A DNA stretch of 64,000 bases from Gautieria morchelliformis (GCA_015179125.1 WHVA01000289.1:62001-126000), one strand, 5' to 3'; counted from the first letter of the stretch, positions 48,155 to 59,781 are shown. The notes: generated from the letters alone by a model not told the origin. Program-made: numbers and translations.

Positions 48155-49741
48155 GAGAACGATTTCTGGGAAGCAGCCTGAAATATGTTTTTTTTAGGAT
48201 TATTATGTATGTAAAGTGCAGCATACTCAGAAGAATCACAAGCTGAAGAGGGGGACCGCATTGACGAGAAGGACAGTATGTGAGCTGGGGGGTGCCACAA
48301 CAAATGGACATAGAGTAAATACCTTCTTGATTCAATTGATGGCTAGACATGGTGCCTAGGTGCCTACGAAGACCTCCAGCCTGGTATGCCAATACACTAC
48401 ATGTTTACTAGCCAGTGCTAGAGTTTCATGGAGATCATATGGAGCCGAATACGTTGGGAGATAGCCAGTATCGTGCGCCGCATGAGTACCTGTTACTGCT
48501 CCACACTTCGGCCGCGTGTGAGAATGCAGGGAGCACTGTTGCTGGAAGTATTTTGCTTACTGCAAATGATACCATTCATTTTGCACACCGTGCTCCTCAT
48601 CATTCCCCGTTTCCGGGATCCATAGCGCAGGAGGATGGCACTGGCAGACGTACGCGCGACCCGGTGCGTCTTCATCAGGACTGCGAGCATGCACACTGCG
48701 TTGTGGGAGGTTGAACGTTGAGATCTGAGAGCTCTGGCATGCGGTCGTGACCACGCTTGCGGGAGATTCGTGTGACGAATCATGTCCAATGATGTCTACC
48801 TCCATGTATTTATGAAGGCACCAAGTGACCTTCGGCCTGTCGCTATCGACTACCGTACGGACACCATCTACGAGAGATCAATTATAGTGCTCGAAGCGCC
48901 TAGCGCTTATACAGTCCACCGAATTCCTGATATGCCCGCGAAGCGGCTCCAGGCTGTAGGGTAAGGGGCGCCAGTGCGGAGCGAGGCACCGCAACTAAAG
49001 TAGATTCGAGATGATTATGTTAAGTACAAAGATAGAGGTGGGCAGTAGGAAAGTACGTAGGCGAAAAAATAGAAAAGTGAACCTGATGATGACAAGCGGC
49101 AGAAAACCCTGAGGGAAAAAGCCTTCGAGTCATGCAGGGATACGAAGGGAGAGGGAGGGAGGGGAAACGAAGCGACTACAATAAACTGTGCAAAAGTCAG
49201 TGAGAGCGCGGCTAGCGAGGTATGCGGGAAGCTACCTGTGCAAGGGGGGAGCACTCGCTATGCACAGGGGCGGCTTAGCGAAGACGCTAAACAAGCAATC
49301 CGCTGAGACACTCGTGACGGTCCGTGACGTGGACGCTGACGTGACTCGCGCGACTCAAGCCTATGCGAGCGATGAAGTTCAGCGGAACTTCAATGAAAGC
49401 GCAAAAATCGAAGGTAGCGTACCGTCAGTCTTACATAAAATACAAAGAGAAGGAGGAAGAATTAACAAGGAAGGAGTTGGAACTCAGCGTGGCGCCGCGA
49501 GGGAGCGGCAGCAGGGTGCGGAATTCGCCGTGTATAAGAACTCGGCTACTTAAACCCAGATTACTTCGATCTATTATCCATAACGAACTTCCCACAAGAT
49601 CGATCCGTTGAATGGAACCACTATGACGCGCTGGAATCGGGGGCGCCACCATCGGGTATCGAGATCTGTCATTGATGATTGACAACCGAACTGGCGGACG
49701 CGGACCCGAGCTGATCAAGTAATCTTGAGTCCGGACTAGCT

Positions 49742-49775
49742 GGCAAGATTTATTGGCAGCCCACTAAATCTTGCC
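49742..49775. repeat. 11-bp perfect hairpin
   Basis: 49742-49752 is the exact reverse complement of 49765-49775, with a 12-nt loop. Confidence 0.9.
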
Positions 49776-51234
49776 GTGCAGAACTTCCGCAGCTGGCAAC
49801 GCGGGGAATGCCGCGATCGGGTGTGGGTAAAGCGGGGTGCCTCGCGGAGGTCACGCGATGACATCACGTGACCTGCGCCGAAAATCTGAGACCCTTTTAC
49901 CATAGCGGGACTGGGTTCGAGTCCACGAGCGTGAGGGTGCGGAGGGAAACTCCAATACCCAGACGCTAAGAGAAGAGGAATAGGGAGAGGTGGGTGGGAG
50001 AGAATTTGCGAATTCGACTCAGACGACTATACGAAGATGGTGGTCGTGCTGAAAGGTCCTTCAACGCGACCTGCTTATCCCATCAATCTTGTTACAGTAA
50101 TCAGCCCGGGCGTAGCGCGCGGCATCCTGAACTCCGCCTGGCGCTTCAGCGCTGTCAGCCAACCGGCGCACGGGGAGAGGACAAGGCGGCTAGGAAAGGG
50201 TGTCTGGTTATGATCATGAAAGTAACACTATTTGGACTGGCTATAGCAAATTCGAATCGGAAGATGTAATCGCCGGAATTGACAAGCACTCCGCTGTGGC
50301 TTCTCAGCTCTGGTATCTTTGGAGGACTATGGAGCCAGGGCGAGTTCTCAAGTTCTACTTCAAGTTCCAGATTCTTGATCTGTAAAGGTGCACTCTTCCT
50401 ACCGTGTGTCCCTTCCACCGTATCCTGTCTGCACGATAGTTGAATCGACGACGCGTCAGTGCCCCGAGGTGCTGTGCCGGGCCGGATCTCTAGTTCTCAA
50501 CAATGATACAAGTGAGTCTAATATATCTGATGGAGTGCAACTACATTTTCCGGATTATGATCAGTTCACACTCGTCTACGCAAATGATTGGATACTCCCA
50601 GGGCCCAGACTCAAGGTGCGCAGTACTTACCTGACTCCAAGGAACTCGATCGAGTAAGGCTCGATATTTTCAGACGGAGCTTCTCTCTGTTTTTGAAGCA
50701 ATTTCCTCCCAAACTCATATTTTTCTACTGAGGCTGATTCCTCAGCAGGTCCCTTCTGATTGTTCAGAGAGAATTGTCGTAGAGGCTCTTACGGTCGTCA
50801 AAATCTCCAGTCCTTTACGGGAGCCAAGTCTCGTTTATATTCCTATTGGCTACACTGTTTCCGCGTCCAGGCAGGATCCACACAGCACCTCCCTGTGCAG
50901 ACTTGATTAGCCGATCTCCTGAATTGATGCATCGAGTCATAGGAGCCATATACCATCGTTTCCGGAGGTCATTCGGAGGTGCCTGTAGTTCTGCTGCTCA
51001 CGGGTTGAGATGAGTTAGTCTTAGACGGGGGCCTGAGGTCAGCGTCTAACAGGTTTTATGCATAGGGACGTCACCAATCGTATTCTAAATCAAATTATTC
51101 GTCGGCATGTCATGCGTACGCGGACGGTATTAACTATGAAATCAGGTATAATATTCCTCATCCCAAGCTGTTACAACAAAACTAAAAATTTCATTCTCAT
51201 CGCTCTATTCACTAACAATAATCATAATAAGATG

Positions 51235-51296
51235 TACTCTTTCTTAGGAATATTCTTAGAACTAAACAGTTTTAAGAATATTCTTAAGAAAGAGTA
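51235..51296. repeat. 24-bp hairpin in AT-rich DNA
   Basis: Arms 51235-51258 and 51273-51296 pair with one mismatch, and the loop is 14 nt. It lies about 210 bp upstream of the dehydrogenase ATG. Confidence 0.95.
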
Positions 51297-51423
51297 TCCC
51301 ATTTTATTACAACTTTTTCAAATATTTTTCTTATTAACCTAAATTGGTAGAACTCTCGCGGTACAAAGGACACGTCATGTTCTGCGCCGATAATTCGCAA
51401 TACTCAAAGGATCACGCTGTACT

Positions 51424-51450
51424 AAGGAGGTTACCTCCTTCACTATATAA
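51424..51450 (+). promoter_or_regulatory. Palindromic site plus TATA box of the dehydrogenase gene
   Basis: Perfect 17-bp palindrome AAGGAGGT-T-ACCTCCTT at 51424-51440, then TATATAA at 51444-51450, 56 bp before the ATG at 51506. The position suggests a core promoter with an operator-like element; function is inferred. Confidence 0.6.
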
Positions 51451-51505
51451 GCACTGCCCACAGGCTCGAACGACATTCAATCGACCACCGTCAGCTCTAT
51501 CATCC

Positions 51506-52808
51506 ATGTCCCAACAGAGAGCACTCCTCCTATTAGAGAAGCAAGGAGCATTCTCCGTCAGAAATATAGACATACCGAAGCCTGGACCAGGTGATATCCT
51601 TGTCAAAGTAACGCATCCTTATGGTATCCCGAGAATTATCTGAAGGATTATCTCAGGTTGTTTCGATAGCGCTCAACCCCATAGATTGGGCGATCCAAAA
51701 ATATGGCATACTTCGTGAGGAGTACCCAGCTATCCTGGGTTCAGATGGAGCGGGTATCGTCGAGCAGGTTGGCGAGGGTGTCACGGCCTTCAAGAAAGGC
51801 GACAAAGTGTAAGTCCGATTCGTGAGTAGCCGTTGTGAAAGTGCCACTCACCTCTTTAGCAAGCCTCCATCAAGGCACATTGAGGAATGACAAGGCCACC
51901 TTTCAGGAGTATACCACAGTGCCCGCAGAGATCGTTGCAAAGGTAATAGTGTCATGATGTCCCAACCATCCACTACATTCGCTACCCTCATATTATACTT
52001 TGCAGATACCAGAAAACATATCTTTTGATCAAGCCGCCTCGATTCCACTCGCTATCTCCACTGCAGCCATAGGTTTCTACAATCCCCTTGGCAACCGTGG
52101 AGCTGGTTTGATCCCACCTTGGGAACCTACCGGCAAGGACAAATACAAAGGTCAGGGAATCCTCATCTTTGGTGGCGCCTCCTCTGTTGGACAATTCGGT
52201 GCGTGGCCTGATCACAGCCTGGGCTTGCGTTAACAATTTTAAGGGTAGCCATACAATTGGCCCGTCTCTCTGGCTTCTCTCCCATCGTGGTTACCGCATC
52301 TTTACACAATTCCGATCTAGTCAAGTCACTAGGTGCAACGCACCTAATTGATCGCAACACGGATGATGTCGTTGCAGAGGCCCGAAATTTCTTTACCACG
52401 CCGCCTACCGTCGTGTTCGACGCCGTCTCGGACCAAACTACACAGCGCCAGGGGTGGAAGGTCCTCGGGCGTAACGGTATTTTGATCCTCGTGATTCCTT
52501 CAGGCCCGAGCTTCGACGCTGACGAGGATGGGAAAACCGCATTCGGCACATATGGCAGTGTACACATCCACCGTGACCTTGGCCGGAGGTTGTATGCCAA
52601 TTTGACGGATCTATTGCAGTCGGGCGAAATTAAGGTGAGCCCCTCAGCGCTGGGTTTCTGGGAGAAGGCTGATGGACACGATGAACAGCCCAATCGAGTT
52701 GACGTCCTCCCAGGAGGACTGACAGGTATCGAGTCCGGTCTCAAGAGAATGGACGAACGCAAAGTCTCCGGCGTCAAGCTGATCGTCAGGCTTGAGGACA
52801 CGCCGTGA
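51506..52808 (+). CDS. Medium-chain dehydrogenase/reductase (zinc-type ADH / enoyl-reductase family)
   Basis: NAD(P)H-dependent oxidoreductase of the MDR superfamily. Exon 51506-51607 gives MSQQRALLLLEKQGAFSVRN and GPGDILVK, then from 51657 VVSIALNPIDWAIQKYGILR, GSDGAGIVEQVGEGV and KKGDK (GroES-like domain). Later come IPENISFDQAASIPLAISTA, the cofactor-binding ILIFGGASSVGQF (intron 52199-52248) AIQLARLSGF, SLGATHLIDRN, VVFDAVSD and a C-terminus SGVKLIVRLEDTP. It lacks the classic zinc cysteine set, as do the fungal enoyl-reductase-like relatives. Odd point: after KKGDK(V) no GT-AG combination joins in phase to the next coding segment (LASLHQGTLRNDKATFQEY), so a 1-base frameshift near 51812-51860 is likely. 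The gene may be a recent pseudogene, or the base call may be wrong. Confidence 0.75.
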
Positions 52809-53155
52809 GGCGCATACCCTGATGGTAATACTATACCAGGTTGGAAGGGCAATTAGCTGCTGATGTTAGGAGCTGGGCGCTGGTTGGAGGTAGATATGCC
52901 GTGGGGCTGACTTGTTAAAAGTATGGGCTTCAGAATGGATGCAGAATGAGAAAACACACTATCCCAGTGATAAACCTCAAGGAGAACTGATATATCCCAC
53001 TAAGGACCAAGGAGAGCTCACTCGTATTGGCACACCGCCAATGTGCATGCAACTTGCACGTGCCAGCATCACGCAGTGTTCAAGTTTACTGTAATGCCAA
53101 ATTGAGCAACGCACGGCACGAAGTGGGTCAAGCATAAGTACTTGAGGGCATTAAA
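52809..53155. other. Flank between dehydrogenase and copia element 2
   Basis: About 350 bp; nothing recognised beyond the 3' flank of the dehydrogenase. Confidence 0.5.
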
Positions 53156-53378
53156 TGTTAGTAATCGGGACGATGATACAGCCGAGGCAGAGCCGGCACG
53201 CACTTAGCCGGAAGTTCGAGAACGCTCTCGACTCCGGGTTGCTGGTGCACCGGCATCGCATCGGCACAGCATCAGCTCGAAGGATTAGTAATATAGGAAC
53301 ATCACATTTAGTATATAAGGACAGACGATCTTGTATAGATCGTAGAATATCAGTCTATTATAACTCCCTCGTCCCACA
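53156..53378 (+). repeat. 5' LTR of copia element 2
   Basis: 223 bp, TGTTAG...CCCACA. Clearly homologous to the element 1 LTRs, but with many more differences than those two have from each other. Confidence 0.93.
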
Positions 53379-55950
53379 GGTTATGGGCCCCGGCCATAAC
53401 TAAACTACTACAAATCTAGCTTACTCCAACTACACTCTATACTCCAACTCAATACCGATCAACGATGTCAAGTAGCAATAACACGTACAAGATCGATCCC
53501 TTGAACGGGGATAATTACGCGGCGTGGCGCCGGCGGCTCGAGTGGATACTCGATGATTTAGATCTGTGGGACGTGGCTATCGGCAGGGAGACGGAACCGA
53601 GACCGGCAGATGCCGACAACGTCACTGCGACTGAGCAGCAGGAAATCGACGATTGGAGAAGGAAGGACAAGAAAGCTAGAAAAGAGATTTGCCTCAGAGT
53701 CGCCGATGAACAACTAGTTTACATCAATCAGACGATGTCTGCATTTGCTGTATGGACTAGTTTACAAGCGATATTTGAATCTAAGGGAGCCGTTGGGATT
53801 GTAAATCTCTGAAGAGATTTCTTCCGGACACTTGCCGAGGACGGTGCGAACATGGAGGAGCACGTACGCAAGCTCCGCGGCATTCAACAGGAACTGAATG
53901 CGCGGGGACATTACATCAGTGACACCGAGTTCTCGAACACGTTGCTGACATCATTACCAGATTCTTGGTCGGTGTTTATTACGGCAGTAAACGCCAGTGG
54001 AGCCGGGACAACAGCTGATATATTAATAGCTCGAGTCCTCGATGAGGATCGAGCACGGAAAGCTGGATCGGCACGGCAGACAGCGCTTAAGGCGCAACAA
54101 CGTCACAGGCCCAGGAAAGATGACTCAGGAGCAACAAAGGGAAAGTGCCGAAATTGTGGCAAGAAGGGTCATTACATGAAGGACTGCTGGGCGAAAGGTG
54201 GCGGCAAGGAAGGCCAAGCACCAAAGTGGTTCAAATCAGGGAACAAAGAGACAGTTAAACAAGCAGAAGAAAAGGATTTCGCATTTGTATCCAAGGAGGT
54301 AGCATACAGTGCTATATCTGCATCCGACTGGCTAGCCGATTCAGCGGCAACAACACACATAGCTCAAAGCCGAAACGATTTCACTAGCTATGCCGAGGAT
54401 CCGTCAGAAATCGAAGGAATTTCACCTGGAGCAGTGCTACATACACAAGGCCGAGGCACTATATACATGGAATTCAAGGTCGGTGCCAAGATGAACACGA
54501 TCGAACTACGTGACGTCAAGCATGCACCGGATGCGCCGAACAACCTTATCAGTGTAGGGCGTCTAACTGATAAGGGCAACACGGCCGCATTTACAGGCAC
54601 TGGCGTCGAATTCAAAACACGCGCCGGAGTTATTTTTGCACAGGGACAGAAGCACGGGAGGCTATTCTGTATGAAGGCACGGGTCACTCGATCAGTCGAG
54701 GCACGGGACTTTGCCGCAGCGGCAAAGGGACGGTCATGGGACAAATGGCACAGGATACTCGGGCACGTCAACATAAACTCGATTAAAATGTTGAAATCTA
54801 ACGACCTAGTTACTGGACTCGAGATCGACGAGTCAAAAGAGCCAAGTCAGTGTAAAGCTTGCATACAAGGCAAACGGCATGTGGAGCCATTCCCGAAGAG
54901 AGCCGAGGACACTGTTGATCAGGTCGGTGACCTAACAGTATCCGATGTATGGGGGCCTGCCCAGACCGAGGGACCATCACGTGAAAAGTATTTCTATTCT
55001 TTCATGGACATCAAATCTAGGTACACGGTCATCTATTTCGGGAGCGCCAAAGATGAAGCGCTCAAGCACTTCGAGACGTACAAAGCATTCCTCGAGACCC
55101 AAACAGGTCAGAAACTGAAGAGGTTTCGCTCAGATAATGGAGGGGAATATGTCAATAAAAATTTCAAGGAATTTTGTGCAAAATATGGCATTATCATGGA
55201 GACCACAGCTCCATACTCCCCAGCCCAGAATGGAATTGCAGAACGACTCAACCGGACCTTACTCGAGCACGCACGGGCAATGATATTTGCCAAGAACCTG
55301 CCAAAAATACTCTGGCCCGAGGCCGTGGCTTACGCGTGTTATATCAAAAATCAATCGGCCACGCGAGCGCTTGGAGATGATGCAATGCTGTTCCAGGCAC
55401 TATTTGGCAAGAAGCCGAACATAGCACGTCTAGAGGAATTCGGGACAAACTGCTGGGTTATGGTGCCGGATCAACGTCGAGCTAAACTTGATCCAAAGGC
55501 AGAAGAACATATATTCGTCGGAGTAGCTGAACATGCAAAAGCCTGGAGGTATTACAATAAAGCCTCAAAGCATGTTCAAATCTCAAGAAATATCACATTC
55601 GACGAAAGTGACAATAAACTCTATCCTATCCTAGATAACGACGATGACGACAGTACTACGGCACCGCTTGAGGGGGAGCACTCACTGCGCGAGCATGTGC
55701 CGGACCCGATCCCATCTACCCCGCAGATGTCATCACCCCAGACGATGCCCGTTCCTGATCCACCTGAACAAGCGCCAGTGTCAAGATTGGATTTTTGGGC
55801 GTTAATATCGCATGTTAGTGGCGAATGCCCGAATAGCGTGTGCGATCTAGCGAATCGCCCAGTGAACAGTACCGAAGAGGTAAGGGTTAAGAAGTAAGAG
55901 GGTTACTCGAAAGGAATTCGCCCTGATCTACAGTCATAGCGAAATAGCCC

Positions 55951-56142
55951 GTGGCACTTGACGATGTAACGTGCAAGGTGTCACGGAAAGGTTGTCTAAG
56001 TAGCGACAATCCTTTCGTCGGCGAAGGCACTCCTTCAGAGCCCTTCGCTGACAGCACAGAAAATAACTCGAAGGCTAAGGTAACAAAGATGAAGTATGAG
56101 AACTCACCAGTGATGCCTAAGTCCTCTTCTGGTCGAAGATAA
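55951..56142 (+). CDS. Small ORF conserved among the LTR-like elements
   Basis: 63 codons, MALDDVTCKVSRKGCLSSDN at the start and PVMPKSSSGRR at the end. Homologous open frames occur at 26089-26280 (minus, copy 1) and 58037-58255 (copy 3, extended). Start codon and most residues agree in all three. No known domain. It may be a real peptide, or only a remnant left open by short divergence time. Confidence 0.35.
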   Translation: MALDDVTCKVSRKGCLSSDNPFVGEGTPSEPFADSTENNSKAKVTKMKYENSPVMPKSSSGRR

Positions 56143-56588
56143 AAATCTACAGGAGAAGGCTCAAGACGATGGTCACAGCGAGGTCAAGTTTGCACAAGAT
56201 GGACGTATGATAATTAAACTGGAGAATATACATGCGAATGTAAACCACTTATACCGAATGCTCATATGGTGCTAGCGAATAGGAAAGAGGCCGTCAGGAG
56301 TCAGGGTTGGATAGGGGTGCGTGGTCAGGATACATAATAGATGGAATAGACATACAATAGAATGGAAGAGGGGTGCGAACATGAAACAACGGAGAGGAAA
56401 GAGGGCGAAGGCCCCTATATACGAAAACACGCCTTGGGACCTGCATATACACCACCCTGCACGGACTCTTCGTCTGCTGGGTTGATCCCACAGGACCTAT
56501 GGATAGGACGCCCTGCGAATGCATTCTAGCCATAGGAACACCCAAAGGGGGTTGGGTTGAGAAGATGATGGGACCAGTGATGAACCAT

Positions 56589-56983
56589 CAATCCGGGTAA
56601 AGGATGTAAATCGTGTTTGATGGCGTGCCTGCTGGCAAGTGATGCGAGTAGCGAATGGTCATATGGCGAATGTGGCGAATAGCGAATGGAGCGAGGAGTG
56701 AATGGAGCGAAGACAAGCGAACATGGAAGAGTGGTGAAGGGGAACACAGGATAGCTGGGTACAAGAAATAAATAAGTCATGACAGCAATCCGGGTAGAGG
56801 ATGTTGGTCGTGTTTGATGGCATGGCTACTGGCGAATGATGCGGGTAGCGAATGGTCATTTGGCGAATGTGGCGAATAGTGAATGGAGCAAAGAGTGAAT
56901 GGAGCGAAGCCGAGCGAACATGGAAGAGTGGTGAAAGGGAAAACAGGGATAGCTTGGTACAAGAAATGAATGGGTTATGACAA
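56589..56983 (+). repeat. 197-bp tandem duplication inside copy 2
   Basis: CAATCCGGGTA motifs at 56589 and 56786 open two diverged units. Both units end in TCATGACA/TTATGACA-like sequence, similar to the element's terminal sequence. Confidence 0.9.
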
Positions 56984-57860
56984 CTGTGTAGTGAAAACTT
57001 CAGCAAAGCTAATTCGTCCTGCCCTGCAGTGGTACGAGTCCCATTGAGTCCAACCTGCATGGAGGCTGCAACTGACACTATCTGAATGCATCCTGAGCAT
57101 GTGGGTCTGTCATGGAGTGGGATTTTAACAGATGATGGGTTCTATGATGGATGATGGCCCCAACACCTGGCATCCTGGCAGGAATGATGCGAATAGCGAA
57201 TGCGAAAGCAGTATGGCGACGAATATTTTGGCAAGATATTCACTGGTTCGGGAAGTCGTTCGCTGGTTCAGGAGGTCATTCGCTGTGTGTTGAGGGATGA
57301 TTCGCAGAATAAACGAATTGTGACAGCCAGCTCCACAGATTCGACGGAGCGCACGTATCACTTAAAGACCAGATTACCGGAAACTGAATGATTCAGGACG
57401 CACCGAGCAGGTTTACATAATGAAAGAAATCGTCACTGAACCTGAGAATTACAGAGTGGCGGTATCACGTGATGATGCGCCAATCTGGGAGAAAGCGATG
57501 GAACTCGAAATGGATCAACATAAGACGCTAGGAACATGGGAATTAACAGAACTACCAGCCGGACGAGTAGCTATCGGTTGCCGATGGGTATACACTGTCA
57601 AAACACAACTGGATGGACAATTTGACAAAGCGAAAGCAAGGGTTGTGGCTCAAGGATTCACACAGAGGCCAGGGATGGATTACTATGAGATAACTTCACC
57701 TGTGGTCAAGTTCGATTCACTACGTGTTCTATTAGCCATCGCAAACACACTCGATTGGGAAATCGAAATGATGGATGTCAAAGGCACCTATCTCAATTCA
57801 ACCATAGATGAGGAGATCTACATGCGTCAGCCCGACGGTTTTGATGATGGATCTGGACAC

Positions 57861-58840
57861 TGTCAAGATTGGTTTTCAAGCGTTAATATCGTGTATTAGT
57901 GAACACAGTGAATGCCCGAATAACTTGTGCGAATAAGTATGCCGTTCGGCGAATAGGTGAACCAATAAATGTTCACAAGGTAAGAGGGTTTGCCTAAACG
58001 GGGCTCACCCTATCTACAGTCGTAGCGAAATAGCCCGTGATTCTTGACGATGTAACGTGCAAGGTCTCACGGAAGGGCTGTCTAAGTCTCGACAATCCCT
58101 TCGCTGGCGAAGGTGCTCCTTCGGAGCCCTTCGCCAACAGCCCAGAAAATGGTTTGAAGGCTAAGGTAACGAAGATGAAGTATGAGAACTCACCAGTGAT
58201 GCCTAAGTCCTCTGCTAGTCGAAGATGGGAATCTCCAAGAGAAGACTTAAGATGATGACCACGGCGAGGTCAAAGCTGCACAAGATGAACGACGTATGAT
58301 AATTGAACTGGGGAATATACATGTGAATGTAAACTACTTATATCGAATGCTCGTAAGGTATCAGCGAATAGGAAAGAGGCCGTCGTGAGTTAGGGCTGGA
58401 TCGGGGTGTGCAGTCATGATACTAAGGAGATGGAATAAACATACAATAGAGTGAGGAAAGAATGCGAACGTGGAACGACGGAGAGTAAAAGGGGGCGAAG
58501 GCACTTATGGACAAAACCATGTCTTGGGACCTGCATACATGCTACCCTGCACGGACTCTTCGTTTACTGGGTTGAACCCGCACGACCTATGGAAGGAACG
58601 CCCTGCGAACGCACTTTGGCCATACGAACACCCAATGGGGTTGGATTAAGAAGATGATGGGGCTAATGATGAACCATCATGCCGGGTGAATGGTATCGAT
58701 CATATTTGATGGCGTGCCTGCTGGCGAAATGCGCGAGCAGCGAATAGCGGTTCGGAGGATGGGGCGAACAACGAGTAGAGTGGATGTAGAGGAGGAGTGG
58801 TCGGTAGGTGCGGCGAACTCTGATGAAGATGCTAGGGAGT
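57861..58840 (+). mobile_element. LTR-like element, copy 3 (right end lost)
   Basis: Starts TGTCAAGATTGG directly at the copia 2 break point and follows copy 1 (reversed) to about 58840. The last about 56 bp, including the TGACA end, are missing, and sequence unrelated to copia follows. It carries the shared small frame (58037-58255, MILDDVTCKVSRKGCLSLDN). Confidence 0.85.
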
Positions 58841-59500
58841 TGTTTTGGAACCCTTCAAGACTTTGGTGTTATTGCTAACACTTCAATCTATCAGAACGTG
58901 TCGTTTACGAGACTCAAAGAATATTAAACAATGCTGCAGCACAACTCCGGAAATAATTTAATATTTGTACCTTGGTTGCAATCCGCGTAAAAACTAGTCC
59001 AAGTTAATACGGATGGAAGGCAATACGTTTCTTAGCAGCACTGAACAATAAACTAAAAGAATGTAGGTTCAAGGACACTATCGGGGTCCAAGCGTATTCC
59101 AAAATATAAAGGAATGTACTTAGCAGGCAAGTTTATAAATGGACTGCCCTGATAATCTACCAGCGCACAGCAATAAAACGAGGGACGAGTTTTGCGAACA
59201 AAGCGACTTGTGAAAGTCTCTAATCAGGAAAATCGACTGACTAGATCGTCTCAGGTATTGGAGTGTGAATGGCAAGACTTTCAATTGACAGACTCACTCT
59301 GTAGAATTACACCCGGAGGATTAGTCCAAGTGGCTAAGCAGTAAAGTAACTACTTAACAAGGACTTAGACACTAAAGTAAGTGAATAACCCTAGCTGGGA
59401 TTAGCAGCTTAGTAAGATGCAAGTCACACAAGGTCACGTGTAGGATAGAAGATGGGTAGATTGCTAGAATGATTCAAGGAGGTCAGAATGGCCTCCTTTT
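58841..59500. other. Unassigned sequence right of copia 2
   Basis: No gene or known repeat recognised. The left end is the deletion or insertion junction of copia element 2. Confidence 0.4.
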
Positions 59501-59579
59501 ATATTCCTATAGGTGAAAGTAGCACGGTGGGAGGTTGTGGGCGTGCTGACCAATGCTGACCAATGCTTGGTCATCAGTT

Positions 59580-59781
59580 TGTCAGCGGAGCGCGCGAGCG
59601 GCGCAGCCGCGAGCCAAGAACCCTGCGCAGCATGGTCACGTGACCGTTTGCGATCCAAATTAGGTCAGCGGCGAGCGGCGCAGCCGCGAGAGAACGCTGC
59701 GCAGTGGTCACGTGACCCGTTCGCGACCAGAGCGCGCATACGCGAGTGTGGTCCGTGCACGACACGCGCGCGCGGTATAAA
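59580..59781 (+). promoter_or_regulatory. Duplicated GC-rich module with CACGTG palindromes and TATA box
   Basis: Two diverged copies of a roughly 72-bp module, each with GAGCGGCGCAGCCGCGAG and a 12-bp palindrome GGTCACGTGACC (59634-59645 and 59706-59717). A TATAAA follows at 59776-59781. It looks like a promoter with two E-box/bHLH-type sites. No protein gene follows, so the transcript may be non-coding or part of a repeat element. Confidence 0.55.

Larger units (their letters stand above)
48155..51505. other. 3.3 kb gene-poor region
   Basis: No family recognised. 48.4-48.8 kb and 49.99-50.66 kb contain short frames (for example 50388-50657, GVQLHFPDYDQFTLVYANDW), possibly exons of an unidentified gene. 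Hairpins lie at 49742-49775 and 51235-51296. A TATA box (51444-51450) and a palindrome (51424-51440) belong to the following gene. Confidence 0.4.
55779..57325 (+). mobile_element. LTR-like element, copy 2 (inside copia 2)
   Basis: 1547 bp, TGTCA...TGACA ends, target duplication GCCAG (55774-55778 and 57326-57330). Longer than copy 1 because of a 197-bp tandem duplication (56589-56983) and extra right-end sequence. It carries the shared small frame at 55951-56142. Confidence 0.88.
53156..57860 (+). mobile_element. Ty1/copia retrotransposon, element 2 (3'-truncated)
   Basis: Same family as element 1. 5' LTR 53156-53378 and primer-binding site GGTTATGGGCCCCG at 53379-53392. gag-pol runs to the middle of reverse transcriptase (GFDDGSGH) at 57860, where a third LTR-like element starts. 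The second half of RT, RNase H and the 3' LTR are missing. A 1.55 kb LTR-like element interrupts it at 55779-57325. Confidence 0.93.
53465..57860 (+). pseudogene. Copia element 2 gag-pol remains
   Basis: Gag begins MSSSNNTYKIDPLNGDNYAA (53465) and keeps the segment deleted in element 1. One stop, TGA at 53810-53812, corresponds to CGA in element 1 (a C-to-T change at CpG). From 53852 the frame is open for 681 codons: zinc knuckle CRNCGKKGHYMKDC, protease DWLADSAATTHIAQ, WHRILGHVNI, and integrase core with TVSDVWGPAQ, RSDNGGEYVN and PYSPAQNGIAERLNRT. It is cut by the LTR-like insertion at 55779. RT resumes after 57331 (AIGCRWVYTVKTQ, VVAQGFTQRPGMDYYE, MMDVKGTYLNS) and is lost after 57860. Compared with element 1, the body is better preserved but the 3' end is gone. 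Confidence 0.9.

Noticed and set aside
49905..49925. GGGTTCGAGTCC, resembling the B box of a tRNA gene
   Set aside because: The flanking bases do not form a T stem, and no A box or acceptor stem could be paired.
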